Positions 34,411-44,769 of a DNA stretch of 64,000 bases are shown piece after piece. A program made the position numbers and the translations under genes. The notes under the pieces are model-generated. The model was not told where the DNA came from. It did no database searches and saw only the letters and a list, made by a program, of their open reading frames with translations. The stretch is taken from assembly GCF_027595985.1 (NCBI RefSeq), contig NC_073305.1, positions 165,326,172 through 165,390,171 of the forward strand, written 5' to 3'. The stretch comes from Sorex araneus (Eukaryota; Chordata; Mammalia; Eulipotyphla; Soricidae). Position 1 is the stretch's first letter. Each line of letters starts with the position of its first letter.

Positions 34411-34580
34411 TTTTTTTTCTTTTTGGGTCACACCCGGCAATGCACAGGGGTAACTCCTGGCTCTGCACTCAGGAATTTGCCCCGGCGGTGCTCAGGGGAC
34501 CATATGGGATGCTGGGAACTGAACCTGGGTTGGCCACCTGCAAGGCAAACACCCTACCTGCTGTGCTATCTCTCCAGCCC
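34411..34580 (-). repeat. SOR-type SINE, near consensus
   Basis: Complete minus-strand copy. The flank 'gcaaagcacactt' before it resembles 'gcaaggcgcacattt' after it, an imperfect duplication. Confidence 0.85.
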
Positions 34581-34611
34581 AGCAAGGCGCACATTTTAAG
34601 TGACTGAGCTG

Positions 34612-35238
34612 CTCCTTCTCCTTCCTTCCTTCCCTCCCTCCCTCCCTCCCTCCCTCCCTCCCTCCCTCCTTCCCTCCTTCCCTCCTTCCCTCCTTCTTTC
34701 CTTCCTTCTTTCCTTCCTTCCTTCCCTCCTTCCTTCCTTCCCTCCTTCCCTCCTTCTTTCCTTCCTTCCTTCCTTCCTTCCCTCCTTCCCTCCTTCTTTC
34801 CTTCCTTCCTTCCTTCCTTCCTTCCTTCCTTCCTTCCTTCCTTCCTTCCTTCCTTCCTTCCTTCCTTCCTTCCTTCCTCCCTTCCATCCTTCCTCCCTCC
34901 TTCCCTCCTTCCTTCCTTCCTTCCTTCCTTCCTTCCTTCCTTCCTTCCTTCCTTCCTTCCTTCCTTCCTTCCTTTCTTCCTTCCTTCCTTCCCTCTTTCC
35001 CTCTTTCCCTCCTTCCCTCCCTCCCTCTCTCCCTCCCTCCTTCCCTCCTTCCTTCCCTCCTTCCCTCCTTTCTTCCTTCCTCTTCCTTCCTTCCTTCCTT
35101 CCTTCCTTCCTTCCTTCCTTCCTTCCTTCCTTCCTTCCTTCCTTCCTTCCTTCCTTCCTTCCTTCCTTCCTTCCTTCCTTCCTTCCTCCGTCCTTCTCTC
35201 TCTCTCTCTCTCTCTCTCCCTCTCTCTCTCTTTCTTCT
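34612..35238. repeat. Long (TTCC)n/(TCCC)n array, about 620 bases
   Basis: Blocks of TTCC alternate with TCCC and TTTC variants and end in (TC)n at about 35,193-35,235. It is homopyrimidine apart from scattered purine substitutions. The 200-codon open frames on both strands are repeat artefacts. Confidence 0.97.
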
Positions 35239-35243
35239 TTCTT

Positions 35244-35404
35244 ATTTTTGAGCACAGCTGGCAGTTCTCAGTGCTGACTTTTGGCTCTGCACTCAGGAAT
35301 CACTCCTGGTGGTGCTTGGGGGACCATATGAGATGCCAGAGAAAGAACCTTGGTTAGTTGCATAGAGGACAAATGTTCTACCTGCTGTATTATTGCTCTG
35401 GACC
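35244..35404 (-). repeat. SOR-like SINE, moderately diverged
   Basis: Minus-strand body 'ggctctgcactcaggaatcac' is well kept; the head is 'attattgctctggaccc'. Confidence 0.75.
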
Positions 35405-35674
35405 CATTTACATTATTTCTTGAGGCTACAAGTTTTACTTTTAATCCCGTGTTTCCTCAAAAGCACTCAAACAGAGCTACAATTGGACCAAAATGCATAC
35501 TGGAGGAATGCAGTCATCATTATTCTCATAATTGTAAACATAAATATGGGCACAGGTAATGATAGCGTGAATTAGAATGACAAGTCCAAAAGAGAAATCT
35601 CATTTTATGAAATTACATAAATATCAGAGATTATTGGTGATAGGGGATTTTTAAATTACCTAGTGTTGCTGAAT
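35405..35674. other. Short unique stretch
   Basis: Nothing recognised. Confidence 0.3.
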
Positions 35675-35937
35675 GGGCTGGAGCAATAGCACAGTGGATA
35701 TGGTGTTTGCCTTGCTTGCAGTCAACCTGGGTTTGGGGTTTGGTTCCTCCAACCCTCTCGGAGAGCCTGGCAAGTTTCTAAGAGTATCTCGCCCATACAG
35801 CAGAGCCTGGCAAGCTACCCGTGGCATATTCAATATGCCAAAAACAGTAACCATCAGTCTCACAATGGAAACATTACTGGTGCCCACTCGAGCAAATCGA
35901 TGAGCAACAGGATGACAGTGACAGTGACAGTGACAGT
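35675..35937 (+). repeat. RTE-tailed chimeric SINE, short form
   Basis: SOR-like head with A box, middle block 'ccctctcggagagcctggc', then the RTE-derived end and four or five GACAGT tail units. The flanks share only about 7 bases, and the tail repeat makes the duplication ambiguous. Confidence 0.9.
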
Positions 35938-35984
35938 GTTGAATAATCCTTACATTCCTGAATAAGCTTTGTTTGGCCATGGTC

Positions 35985-36482
35985 TTCTATTCTCTATTTG
36001 AAAGCACCCGCCTTGCAAAGCACAGAGTTCAAGTCTCCAGTGTCTCACATGCTCTAAGCGCAATTCTAGAATCCATCATGCCTGGAAGTTCTTCTGTCTG
36101 CATCCCTGGTTTCACAAGCCATTTTTTGCTGCACCTTAGCCAGGAATCTGTTATGCCACAGAAAAAAGGGACTGAGATTGCTTCAGTGAACCCTGCAACG
36201 AAGAAGATGTTTGATCTTGCAGTAAAGGCGATCCCTGGCAAATACGTGTCAGTCACAGAGCAAACTCTGGTGAGCACCACAAGCCTGACTGTGTGCTTTC
36301 ACTCAGACTGCTCAGCCTGACAAGCGTGTGTACAAGCACTGCAGTGAAAGGAGTGCAAACTGTAGTGGGCACTTTGACCCACTGCAAACACTGCAGCCTG
36401 ATGGGTGACACCCAGCAATGTGTGGGCAGCAAGGCCTGTCACCACGCTGACCACGGGAAGAGCAACAATAGCAAAGAAGGGT
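35985..36482 (+). repeat. Second long tRNA-headed retroposon
   Basis: Same layout as 10,545-11,010: 'gcacccgccttgcaaagc' head, 'gagttcaagtctccagtgtc', and the end 'gcaacaatagcaaagaaggg'. Several direct CACTGCA motifs lie in the middle. Confidence 0.5.
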
Positions 36483-36519
36483 GAGAGGAATTAAAGCAGA
36501 AACTTGCTCAGGAGAAGGA

Positions 36520-36640
36520 GGGGCCAGCCAGAGAGAGTATAAGGGTCAGGGTGCTTGCCTAACATGCTCCTAGCCTGATTTGATTTCCAACACCACACAG
36601 TGCCCCGAACAACCCTGGGGCAGCTCTGGAGGCCCCCGAC
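36520..36640 (+). repeat. Diverged SINE fragment
   Basis: Head 'gagagagtataagggtcagg', 'gcttgcctaacatgc' and 'caacaccacacagtgcccc'. Confidence 0.5.
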
Positions 36641-36824
36641 ATCGTAGGGCTGAGCAGCATCGCATTCTCTGACCCTTGCATTGAGCAGCCCTCCAGGTTC
36701 ACCAGTGAGTTCCTAGGGTTCCTGAATACCAGCTTGGAGTCCTCCCCCCCAAATAAATAAACATAAGCAATAATTCAGCAACAGGACTAAGCCTCTTCAT
36801 TATCTAATTTATTTGTTGCTTTTG

Positions 36825-36972
36825 TTTTAGGTCTACAACTCGTAGTATTCATAGCTTACTCCTGTTTCTGTGCTCAGGGATCACTCCTGGAGGGGCTGGA
36901 ATGCCAGGAATCGAACCTGGGTAGCTGCATGCAAGGCAAGTGCTTCCCCTGCACTCTTACCTCTCTGGCTCC
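36825..36972 (-). repeat. Diverged SOR-like SINE
   Basis: Minus-strand landmarks 'tgtgctcagggatcactcc', 'ggaatcgaacctgggtagc' and 'gcatgcaaggcaagtgc'. Confidence 0.7.
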
Positions 36973-37239
36973 CTAAATATCTAGTTTAAAACGAACTGAC
37001 AGGTAACAACAAAACTAAGTCCTAGAGTCCGTGAAACCTATGGCGCCTACCAAAGGGAAAGTTGAGGGTGGGTGGGAAGAAAGAGGAGAGGACTCTTTTC
37101 AGGGCCAGGATGGCAACAGAACTTTAGAGGTGGGAAGGGTGACAATTATGCACCAACTGAGGGGTGAAGCTGATCCCCTGGAATTCCATAATATTGGAAA
37201 CCACTGATACATCAATCGAATAAAGCCAGCTAAATTATC
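36973..37239. other. Unique sequence
   Basis: Nothing recognised. Confidence 0.3.
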
Positions 37240-37690
37240 AGCAAAATTCCTGTTTGCCCAGGACACAGGTCACGGACAAAATATCCTTAAAGTTTCCCCT
37301 TAATCTTCGTTTCTACCCTCTCCCATCAAGGGGGATAACTACTGTGTTAATTTCTAACACCACTGATTCATTTTTCAGCTTTCAAATGGTTATATAAAAG
37401 AAATAATAGGTTAATTTCACTCAACACTGTATTTGTGAGATTCAGCCATATTGTTGCAAGTATTATTGGTTATTCTTTGTCCTCAGTGGATAATTTGCTA
37501 GGATATGACTATACCACAATGAATTAGCCATTCTGATGTTTTTTGACATTTGAGGAGCTCTAGTTGCAAAACAGTGGGAATATACTGCTGTAAACACTCT
37601 CTTACATATCTCTTGACGGATTTATATACTTTCTCAACTGGGCATTTACTCAGCACACAACAGTTGCCTCAAGATTTTTGCAAATTAAAA
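37240..37690 (-). mobile_element. Ancient LINE-1-related fragment
   Basis: Resembles the widespread mammalian antisense LINE-1 phrase series ('ttcactcaacactgtatttg', 'gagattcagccatattgttg', 'actataccacaatgaattag'). It is old and degraded. Confidence 0.5.
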
Positions 37691-37751
37691 AAAAATTATT
37701 TAAGTGGAAGGCAACTATATACTTAAAGTGAAATTTAAATTTTCCATCAAC

Positions 37752-37933
37752 TTTTTTTTTTTTTTTTTTTGCTTTTTGGGTCACACCCAGTGATGCTCAG
37801 GGGTTACTCCTGGCTTTGCACTCAGGAATTACTCCTGGCGGTGCCTGGGGACCATATGGGATGCCGGGGATCGAACCCGGGTCGGCCGCGTGCAAGGCAA
37901 ATGCCCTACCTGCTGTGCCATCGCTCTGGCCCC
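37752..37933 (-). repeat. SOR-type SINE, near consensus
   Basis: tccatcaac is duplicated at 37,743-37,751 and 37,934-37,942. The B box is intact and there is a 19-T run on the tail side. Confidence 0.9.
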
Positions 37934-38209
37934 TCCATCAACCTTTGTAAGATTAAATAAATTTTTAGTCATCTCCAGCTGTGCTCAGGACCTTTTTCTG
38001 ACTCAGCTCACGAGTGACCACTGGCGGTACTTGGGGACCGGTAAATGCAGTGTTTTCAGTGTTTTACTTTTTTCATTGCAGAAACATCAAAGTCTTTTTT
38101 TTTTTTTTGCAGTGGCCTCACACATGCAAAAACAATTACTCTACTGCTGAGCTACATTCCCAATCTTGTCACGAATATACCCAGTCTTGTCACGAACATA
38201 CAAGTTCTT

Positions 38210-38380
38210 TTTTTTTTTCTTTTTAGGTCACACCTGGCAATGCACAGGGGTTACTCCTGGCTCTGCACTCAGGAATCACCCCTGGCGGTGCTCAGGGGAC
38301 CATATGGGATGCTGGGAATCGAACCCGGGTCGCCCACTTGCAAGGCAAACGCCCTACCCGCTGTGCTATTGCTCCAGCCC
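38210..38380 (-). repeat. SOR-type SINE, young copy with perfect 17-bp duplication
   Basis: cgaacatacaagttctt occurs at 38,193-38,209 and 38,381-38,397. The body is near consensus. The upstream flank also contains a degenerate tandem of 'tcttgtcacgaa'. Confidence 0.93.
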
Positions 38381-38397
38381 CGAACATACAAGTTCTT

Positions 38398-38994
38398 AAA
38401 TGAAATTCTTAGCCAGGGTGTCATGCTTTTCTCTGGCATTGTCTACAATTATACTGACCAATATGATCTCCACTAGCCATCTAACACTATCAAGCACCTG
38501 AAATGTGCTCTATGAGAAAAACAGACAATAGACTTCAAAGAACATGTAATATCTGATCAATACTTTAAAAACAGTTATACCATTTTGAATACTATGGGTT
38601 AAACAAAACATTCAAAATAATTTCATGTTTCTTAGTAGCTACTAGAAAATTTCAAAATAGAGATGTGGCTTACAATTATGTTTCTATCGGACGGTGGTAT
38701 TCTCTGCTGTGCAATTAAACACAAGGACTGTTTTCCCATATATATACAGTATGGAGAGTGCTTTTGACAACAATTATGCTTTGGGTCAGTGCTTCTTAAA
38801 CTTCTACTGATCATCCCCTTTTGCCTGAGAAATGCAACAAGGGGCGGAGATAGGGGGACTTGCCAGAAGCACCTTAGGTTCATTATGGAGTTGATTTAGA
38901 AATTAATATTGCTTGTTACATGCTCAAAAACTTTCTACAGTTGCCAGAACCCCCTATTCATTTATGTGATTGGCCCCCATACTTGGGGGAGAGG
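38398..38994. other. Unique A/T-rich sequence
   Basis: Nothing recognised. Confidence 0.3.
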
Positions 38995-39158
38995 GATTTG
39001 GGCCAACCCAGCAGGGCTCAAGGGCTATTCCTGGCTCTGTGCCCAGGAGTGATCCTTAGTGGGGCACTGGGGATCATAGGTGGTACCAGGAAGTAAATTG
39101 GCTCCGGAAGAAGTAAAACAAGAACTTTACCCACTCTACTATCTCTCCAGCCTCAGCA
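38995..39158 (-). repeat. Diverged SOR-like SINE
   Basis: Minus-strand landmarks 'gggctcaagggctattcctgg' (partial), 'gtgcccaggagtgatcc' and 'ctatctctccagcc'. Confidence 0.65.
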
Positions 39159-39184
39159 ACACACAGTTTAGAAAGCTACAGCCA

Positions 39185-39305
39185 GAGGCCAGGGAGGGCC
39201 CTGGTTAAGGTACTTGCCTTGCACATGCCCAACCCTGGTCTGATACCGGCACCACATATGGTCCCCCAAGTCCTGCCAGGAGTGATTCTTGGTCACTATG
39301 GGCAA
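39185..39305 (+). repeat. Diverged SOR-like SINE
   Basis: Landmarks 'cttgccttgcacatgccc', 'cacatatggtcccccaag' and 'tgccaggagtgattc'. It runs directly into the next LINE-1 end. Confidence 0.65.
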
Positions 39306-39307
39306 GA

Positions 39308-39562
39308 ACTGGGTGCTGGAAGGATATAAAATGGTATGTATGACACACTTTCAGTAACCATATTGCAAACCACAGAACCTAAAAGGAAGAAAGAAAAAAA
39401 GTGTTGGCCTTAGAGGCAGACTAAGGGAAGGGAAGAAAACAGGGGACATTGGTAGAGAGAAGAGGACACTGGCGAGGGGACAGGTACTCTAACATGTACT
39501 ACTGAAACTCAACCAGGAACAACTTTGTAACTTTGTATCCCATGGTGATTCAATAATTTTTT
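39308..39562 (+). mobile_element. LINE-1 3'UTR end
   Basis: 'attgcaaaccacagaaccta', a purine-rich stretch, 'actgaaactcaaccagg' and 'ggtgattcaataa' in the usual order. Confidence 0.65.
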
Positions 39563-39570
39563 TCTTTCCA

Positions 39571-39660
39571 GTGGAGTGATCCTTGAGATGCAGAGCCAGG
39601 AACAAGTTCTAAGCACCGCTGGGTATGGTTCCTCCCCACTCCTAAACAAAAACAAAGTCA
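39571..39660 (+). repeat. SINE 3' half
   Basis: Only the part from 'gagtgatccttgagatgcag' to the A-rich tail remains. Confidence 0.5.
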
Positions 39661-40011
39661 TTAAACAAAACTACATCTAGACTTCTGTATTCCCTCTGGT
39701 ACTGACACATTGATGCCCATATAAAAAATTTAACATTTTTTTGCTGTTTAAATATTATACATTGTTTAGCTCTATGATACTTCCAAGTGAATAATTTTTG
39801 GGAAAAAATGGCAAAAGTCTGTGTGGATACGGAGAGAATAGGAAAATTTTATTTGTCAAAATTTTGAGTTTTCCCAGTTTTCCTTCATAGAAAACAGCTT
39901 CTTTGAATTTTTAATCTTCCATAAGTTGACACAAGTTTAGATGATGCTTCATGCAGCATATGTATGAACAGAGTATTTTATTTGGTGGTGGTGTCGGGGT
40001 GGGGGCAGGGT
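39661..40011. other. Unique A/T-rich sequence
   Basis: Nothing recognised. Confidence 0.3.
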
Positions 40012-40160
40012 GTGGATTGGGCTACACCAGGCAGTGCCCTAGGCTTACTATTACTCTGCTCTCAGGGATCATTCCTAGCAGTGCTCAGGAGACCGTATGT
40101 GGTGTGGGGAATCGAATAGGGTTGGCCATGAGCATCACATTGCTCACTTTATTCTCCAGC
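40012..40160 (-). repeat. Diverged SOR-like SINE
   Basis: Landmarks 'ctctgctctcagggatcatt', 'agcagtgctcaggagacc' and 'tattctccagc'. Confidence 0.65.
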
Positions 40161-40764
40161 ACAAAGAAAAATTTTTTTAAAAGAACGAATCTATTCTTAT
40201 ATTATCAGGGATGTTTCCAAGCGAGACAGGCCCATTAGCCCATTTTTAGCCCAGTAATGTAGAGTACTGAGAAACACCCATTATTTAGCACAGAAGGGGC
40301 ACCCTTCAGAGCTGGGCATCGTGAATAATGAAGCATGATTATGTCAAAATAACCAGGTTCTTCTAGGAAAATTGCTAATTTTGCAACAATGTTGCAGTAA
40401 GGTTTAGCTAGACAGTCTGAAGCATTTAAGATATGCGCGGGAAAGAAATATACGTTTTTGGGGAGGATCATATAACTGTCTCGGGAGTTTTTTGTGTTGT
40501 GGCCTGCAGGAGAGCAGACTGTTCAGCCCCCTTTTATTAACTAGGTTGATGTTCCAACCAATGATATTCAGCCACATAGGCAGAATATGCAAATTAACCT
40601 AGTCAACGGAAATAGTATCAAAGTCAGTTACATAGCCTTAGTATAGTCAATTAAAGTAACAGCAACAGAAAAATGATATTTACATCCAAGCCTAGCTAGG
40701 CCTGAGATTATGGGATGTTGTACACCAACAGCTGATTATGGCATTTATTTTCATTTTATCTTAT
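40161..40764. other. Unique sequence
   Basis: Nothing recognised on either strand. Confidence 0.3.
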
Positions 40765-40931
40765 ATTTGGCTTTTGGACCACATCTGGCGGTGTACAGAG
40801 CTTACTCCTGGCTCTGAGCTCAGGGATCACTCCCCGCAGTGCTCAGGGGACCATATGGGATGCTCAGGATCGAACCCTGTCGGCTGCATGCAAAGCAAAC
40901 ATCCTAACCACTGTATTATCATTCCAGTCCC
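40765..40931 (-). repeat. SOR-type SINE, moderately diverged
   Basis: Complete minus-strand copy with 'ggaccatatgggatgctcagg' and a one-base-short B box. Confidence 0.75.
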
Positions 40932-40984
40932 TAACTGTATTTTTATAGTTGGAAAGATGTCAAGTTGAATTTGTATTTTTGTTT

Positions 40985-41085
40985 TATTTTTTGTTTTCTT
41001 GGAAACAAATGAACACCTGGTAGTGTTCAGGGGCTACTCCAGTTCTGTGATCGGGAGACCATGTGGTGCCAGGGTTGAAATTGGG

Positions 41086-41088
<3 letters not shown>
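40985..41088 (-). repeat. Diverged SINE fragment
   Basis: 'agtgttcaggggctactcc', 'gggagaccatgtggtgcc', then the (TC)n array replaces the head. Confidence 0.55.
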
Positions 41089-41125
<37 letters not shown>

Positions 41126-41137
41126 TCTCTCTCTTTT
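41089..41137. repeat. (TC)n microsatellite
   Basis: About 18 pure TC units (to 41,121), then an interrupted tail. Confidence 0.95.
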
Positions 41138-41699
41138 CTGGCGTGAAAGAGACCTCAAAGAGCCTTTAAGTCACCCTAGGTTTCAGCTGACAGGAGAAGC
41201 TTAAAGGAACCAGATTTCGAGTCTTTCTGGTGTTTCTGGTAGGGAACAGAGACTGTGTACATTTATGATAAAAGAGTCATACATCCCAGGGAGTCTGGGG
41301 AGGAATGGGGAGAGCCCTGGGACCTGGCTATTCACTTCCCTCTAGGGAACCTCAGTCTTTGTTACTCCTCCTATCCCTGGGGCCATTCTGCTCCTTTGCT
41401 CTGGCTCACCTCCCACCTCAATCTCTGGGCTTCTGTTACTCAAGTGCTCTGATTGCTGGAGGCCCATTTTGTCTCCTTTTGCCCCCAGCCTCTCCTGGCT
41501 CCTGCCTTTTATCTGCAGAGAATGATAATGGCCTCTCTGCATCAATTCATTTCCTTCCTGCAGAGAGGTTGGAGGGGTTGATCACCTCCTTGGTTATCAA
41601 AGTTCCTGCAGGGTGAGAGAGATTTATTCCACTTTACTTTCCCCAGCTGTGGCTAGTTTACAGATTGTGGTTCTTGGGTTATAGAATTACTTTGTGGGT
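41138..41699. other. Unique sequence of moderate G+C
   Basis: No gene or repeat recognised. Confidence 0.3.
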
Positions 41700-42085
41700 A
41701 GAGGGTTGGGGCTTACCTGGAGGTGCCCAGGGCCTATTCCTAGCTGTGGGCAGAAGTAAACCCTGGTGGGGCTGGATTGATAGAACAGCGGGTAGGGTGT
41801 TTGCCTTGCATGCAGCTCACCCAGGTTGGATTCCCAGATCCCATATGGTTCTCTGAGCACCACCAGGAGTCATTCCTGAGTGCAGAGCCAGGAGTTAGCC
41901 CTCAGCATGCCGGGTGTGACCCAAAAAGCAAAAATAAATAAATGAGTAAGTGAATGAATGAATAAATAAATAAATAAATTAAGTAAGTAAGTAAGTAAGC
42001 CTCTGTAGTGCTTGGGGGACCGTTTGTGAAACCAGGGGATAACACTGGAGTCTGATGCATGCAAGGCTAGTTCCAGTTCCTATGG
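41700..42085 (-). repeat. Old SOR-like SINE split by a younger one
   Basis: The body part at 41,700-41,767 ('cccagggcctattcctagc') continues at 42,003-42,085 ('gtagtgcttgggggaccg', 'gcatgcaaggcta') after a younger plus-strand SINE. Confidence 0.6.
41768..41999 (+). repeat. SOR-type SINE with long AAAT/AAGT tail
   Basis: Complete copy nested in the older SINE. The tail of about 65 bases is AAAT, GAAT and AAGT repeats. The flanking aagtaa... segments form an imperfect duplication. Confidence 0.8.
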
Positions 42086-42600
42086 CATCACTTTTAACCT
42101 AATCAGTTATTGGGGCAATTGGGCAGGTGTTGGTGCAACCTTTGTGCAACCTTTGTCCTAGTGACAGTTTGGGCCACTTTTCTCAGTAGGGGGACATGGG
42201 CATGTGGGCCCTTTGCAGAAGGAATCTTGGCTGATAGGGAACATAATCTCTTCAATCACACCCGAAGAAACAGATGAGGATAAACGGGAGATAGATGATC
42301 TAGTTTGGGAAGGGCTGGATCCCTAGGCATACCTGATAAATTGCTTTTTCTGTCAGGGAGTAGCTTTTTGTTGCTCTTTCTCTCCCTGCCTCCCCCACCC
42401 CACCCTGCCACCACTAAAACAACAGCGCTTAAAATACTGGCAGTATGAACGCACTGAAGTATGCAGTTAAATGCAGGAACTAGTAAATCAAGAAGAGAAT
42501 CGCACACAGGTCACCGGCTCAAGATGAAGAACCCACCTTGTCCAACTGCAGTGTCTGCAATGGAACCCAGTGCGTTGCAACAAAGCATTTACTGTGGCAA
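42086..42600. other. Unique sequence upstream of the CpG island
   Basis: No gene or repeat recognised. Confidence 0.3.
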
Positions 42601-42616
42601 GTCAGACCCGTCCTGG

Positions 42617-42648
42617 TGTGTGTGTGTGTGTGTGTGTGGGGGGGGGTG
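42617..42648. repeat. (TG)n followed by a G-run
   Basis: About 11 TG units, then 9-10 G, on the upstream edge of the CpG island. A very similar tract lies at 43,351-43,381. Confidence 0.9.
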
Positions 42649-42954
42649 CTCCTGCTTTGGGCCTTCAGAAGCAGTGCCACAAGGTACCCAAAAGACTCAG
42701 CATTCCGCACGAGGCGGGGAGGGGTTCTTTCTTGGTTGGAAGAGAGAGCGGGGCAGGAACTGCGTGCGGGGCGCGCAGGAAAGGTGGCCTAACGCTCGGC
42801 TCCGCATTCCTAGAAACCTCGGGCGCGGGGCCACCTGGAGTCGGCCCCCTTTCGGGGCACCTCTCTCCCAATTCCAAGTTTGTCCCTCCTAGGCTTGCAG
42901 GGGGGAGTGTGGGCGGGCTCTGTCGTGAGCGCGGAAACTCTTACTTTCCCCAGT

Positions 42955-43070
42955 TCTTCTTCTTCTTCCTCCTCCTTCTTCTCCTTCTCCTCCTCCTTTC
43001 CCCCCTCTACCTCTCTCCCCTCCTCCCCCTCCCCTTCCTCCCTCCTCCTCCTCCTCTTCCTCCCCCGCAA
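42955..43070. repeat. Polypyrimidine (CTT/CCT)n tract
   Basis: About 115 bases of C and T with almost no purines, immediately upstream of the likely transcription start. It has mirror-like stretches able, in principle, to form triplex DNA. Confidence 0.85.
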
Positions 43071-43089
43071 CGGGTCTCTTTGCTTCAGT

Positions 43090-43196
43090 CACTTCCTCCC
43101 CCCACCTCTTCCTCCCCGGGGCGTGGAAGGAGGGAACCGGGGCCCGCGGCGCGCGTTGCACCACTTTTCAGTCGCTGGAGACCGGGAGGCGGGGAG
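43090..43196 (+). other. ABRACL: Probable ABRACL exon 1 (5'UTR)
   Basis: The 3' boundary is inferred from a good donor, ggag|gtgagc, with GT at 43,197, in the middle of the CpG island. The first coding exon has an acceptor just 2 bases before the ATG, so a non-coding first exon must exist. The 5' end is a guess; no transcription start can be read from sequence alone. Confidence 0.5.
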
Positions 43197-43350
43197 GTGA
43201 GCGAGCGGGTCCCCCGGGCCAGGTGGCCAGGTGGGAGTTGGGGTGCTGGTTGTGGTGGTGGTGATCGGGGGTGGGTGGCTGGGGGCCGAGCCGCTGCAAG
43301 GGCGGGGGTCGTGGGAGCCCGCGGAGGGCGTCGGTGGAGCCGGGCGCTGG

Positions 43351-43381
43351 GGGTGTGTGTGTGTGTGTGTGTAGGGGGGGG
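43351..43381. repeat. (TG)n followed by a G-run, second tract
   Basis: About 11 TG units then TA and nine G. It lies about 155 bases downstream of the predicted exon 1 donor. Confidence 0.9.
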
Positions 43382-44020
43382 AGCCCCGGTGGGCGCATCC
43401 CCGCTCGCCCCCCAGCTCTCCCGCAGACTTCCGCACCCCGCTCACGTGACCGTGGGCCGCGGGCGGGGGCGGCGCGACGGGTCCTCCTGGCGCTCGCGGG
43501 TGGCCCGGGAGCTGAGCTGGCTACGGCTCGGAGGGGACAAAGCGCCTCCTTCCGGGGTCGCGGGCGGGCAGTGGGGCTGGTCGGGTGCGGCTCTGGGTGC
43601 TCGGGGTTGTGTATTTGGGGGGAGGTTAATGAGGGGACCCTAGGGGCTGGCCAAGCCGGGGCACCGGTTGGAGGAGGCGTCGGGTCGCCGCTCAGGGCGC
43701 GGCTGTCGCGGAGACAAAGACACCCCGGAACCCGCCCGCGGCCCCGGATCTGGGGACACGGGCCAGCACGCACACCCGCCAACCGGGTGCTCGTGGCTGC
43801 AGGGTCCCGCGACCTCCGTTCTGGGCAGACGCCCAAACTTGGAGCGGTGCGGGTGGTGGTGTTGGGGCGGGGGGGACCCAACAAGGCTGGCGTGCGCGCC
43901 CGGACGCTCGCCGGGGATTGCGACCCGCCGAAGTGGCGGTCCCTCTGCAGAAAGTTGGCCCCATCCCCAGCGCGCCCGCCCACGTCGCCCCTATTCCTTG
44001 CACGTTAGAAACAAACACAC

Positions 44021-44201
44021 GGGGGCTGGAGTGATAGCACAGCAGGTAGGGCATTTGCCTTGCACGCGGCCGACCCCCCAGTATCCCATATGGTCCCCTG
44101 AGCACCGCCAGGGGTAATTCCTGAATGCAGAGCCAGGAGTAACCCCTGTGCATCGCCGGGTGTGACCCAAAAAGCAAAAAAAAAAAAAAAAAAGAAAAAA
44201 A
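44021..44201 (+). repeat. SOR-type SINE at the edge of the CpG island
   Basis: Near-consensus copy with a short deletion around the B box and a long A/AAG tail. The 14-bp duplication is agaaacaaacacac (44,007-44,020) / agaaccaaacacac (44,202-44,215), one mismatch. Confidence 0.9.
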
Positions 44202-44215
44202 AGAACCAAACACAC

Positions 44216-44769
44216 GAAAAATCTCCATGCCGGGTCTCCAAACTTCGCAGCAAACCTTCGCAAGCCTGAGAGGGGCCTTGGGCACGGGACCGGCCAGCTG
44301 TGTGGAGCCGGAGGTGGGGCGTGACAGCGCCCCCAGCCCATGCTCCACGTTCTTGGGACTCCCACGCACCGTTTCTGGATTCCATCACATTCCAGCCTGC
44401 TGGGTCGCCCGCTGGCGTCTGCCGTTCCCTTCCTTTCTCCAGCTTTCACCCCCTTTTCACGCTTGCTCCCGGTAGGGCCTTTGCCAGTTATTTTTAATCA
44501 TCTTGTGGCCGTGAACCTTTATTCAGTGTCCTGGACCTTTCAAAGACCGTGTCACAAGAAGCATTTTCCCCCGTTTGGTTCCAAATTAATAATAAACCAG
44601 CCAGAGCAGGGAGCATAGCGCTGGTTTCTGACCCTCGTTATTTTTCTTCTGGTAGGGGTCCAGATAGGGAGCCTTTCTGCTTTAGGAACTAGGTCTCAGC
44701 GTGTCATATTTCATGCCACTTGCTATTAAATTTAGTGCCTTTGGCCTAATGATAACTAGCAGGAGAGAG
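44216..44769. other. Intron 1 unique sequence
   Basis: Falls from G+C-rich to ordinary composition. No exon is supported. Confidence 0.3.

Larger units (their letters stand above)
42700..43990. promoter_or_regulatory. ABRACL: CpG island with the ABRACL promoter
   Basis: CpG dinucleotides are frequent here and rare in the rest of the window. It holds several GGGCGG/GGGCGGG boxes, a homopyrimidine tract at 42,955-43,070, no clear TATA box, and the probable first exon. A palindromic USF/TFE-type E-box, tcacgtga, lies at 43,442-43,449, inside the start of intron 1. Long open frames on both strands in this island have no splice or homology support and are put down to composition. Confidence 0.8.

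Noticed and set aside
29601-35238. CRISPR-like or other spaced repeat arrays
   Set aside because: The repeats here are contiguous microsatellites or dispersed transposons. There are no regular repeat-spacer units, and the genome is mammalian.
34596-35277. Open frames above 200 codons on both strands
   Set aside because: They are translations of the TTCC array (repeating Pro-Ser-Phe-Leu or Lys-Glu-Gly-Arg) and not genes.
38045-38476. Recurrent protein-like frames resembling 'RGYSWLCTQE' at many sites
   Set aside because: These are antisense or sense translations of SOR SINE copies.
42570-43983. Open frames of 357 and 271 codons in the CpG island
   Set aside because: High G+C makes stop codons rare. 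The translations are low-complexity Pro, Ser, Arg and Gly with no known domain, and they overlap on both strands.
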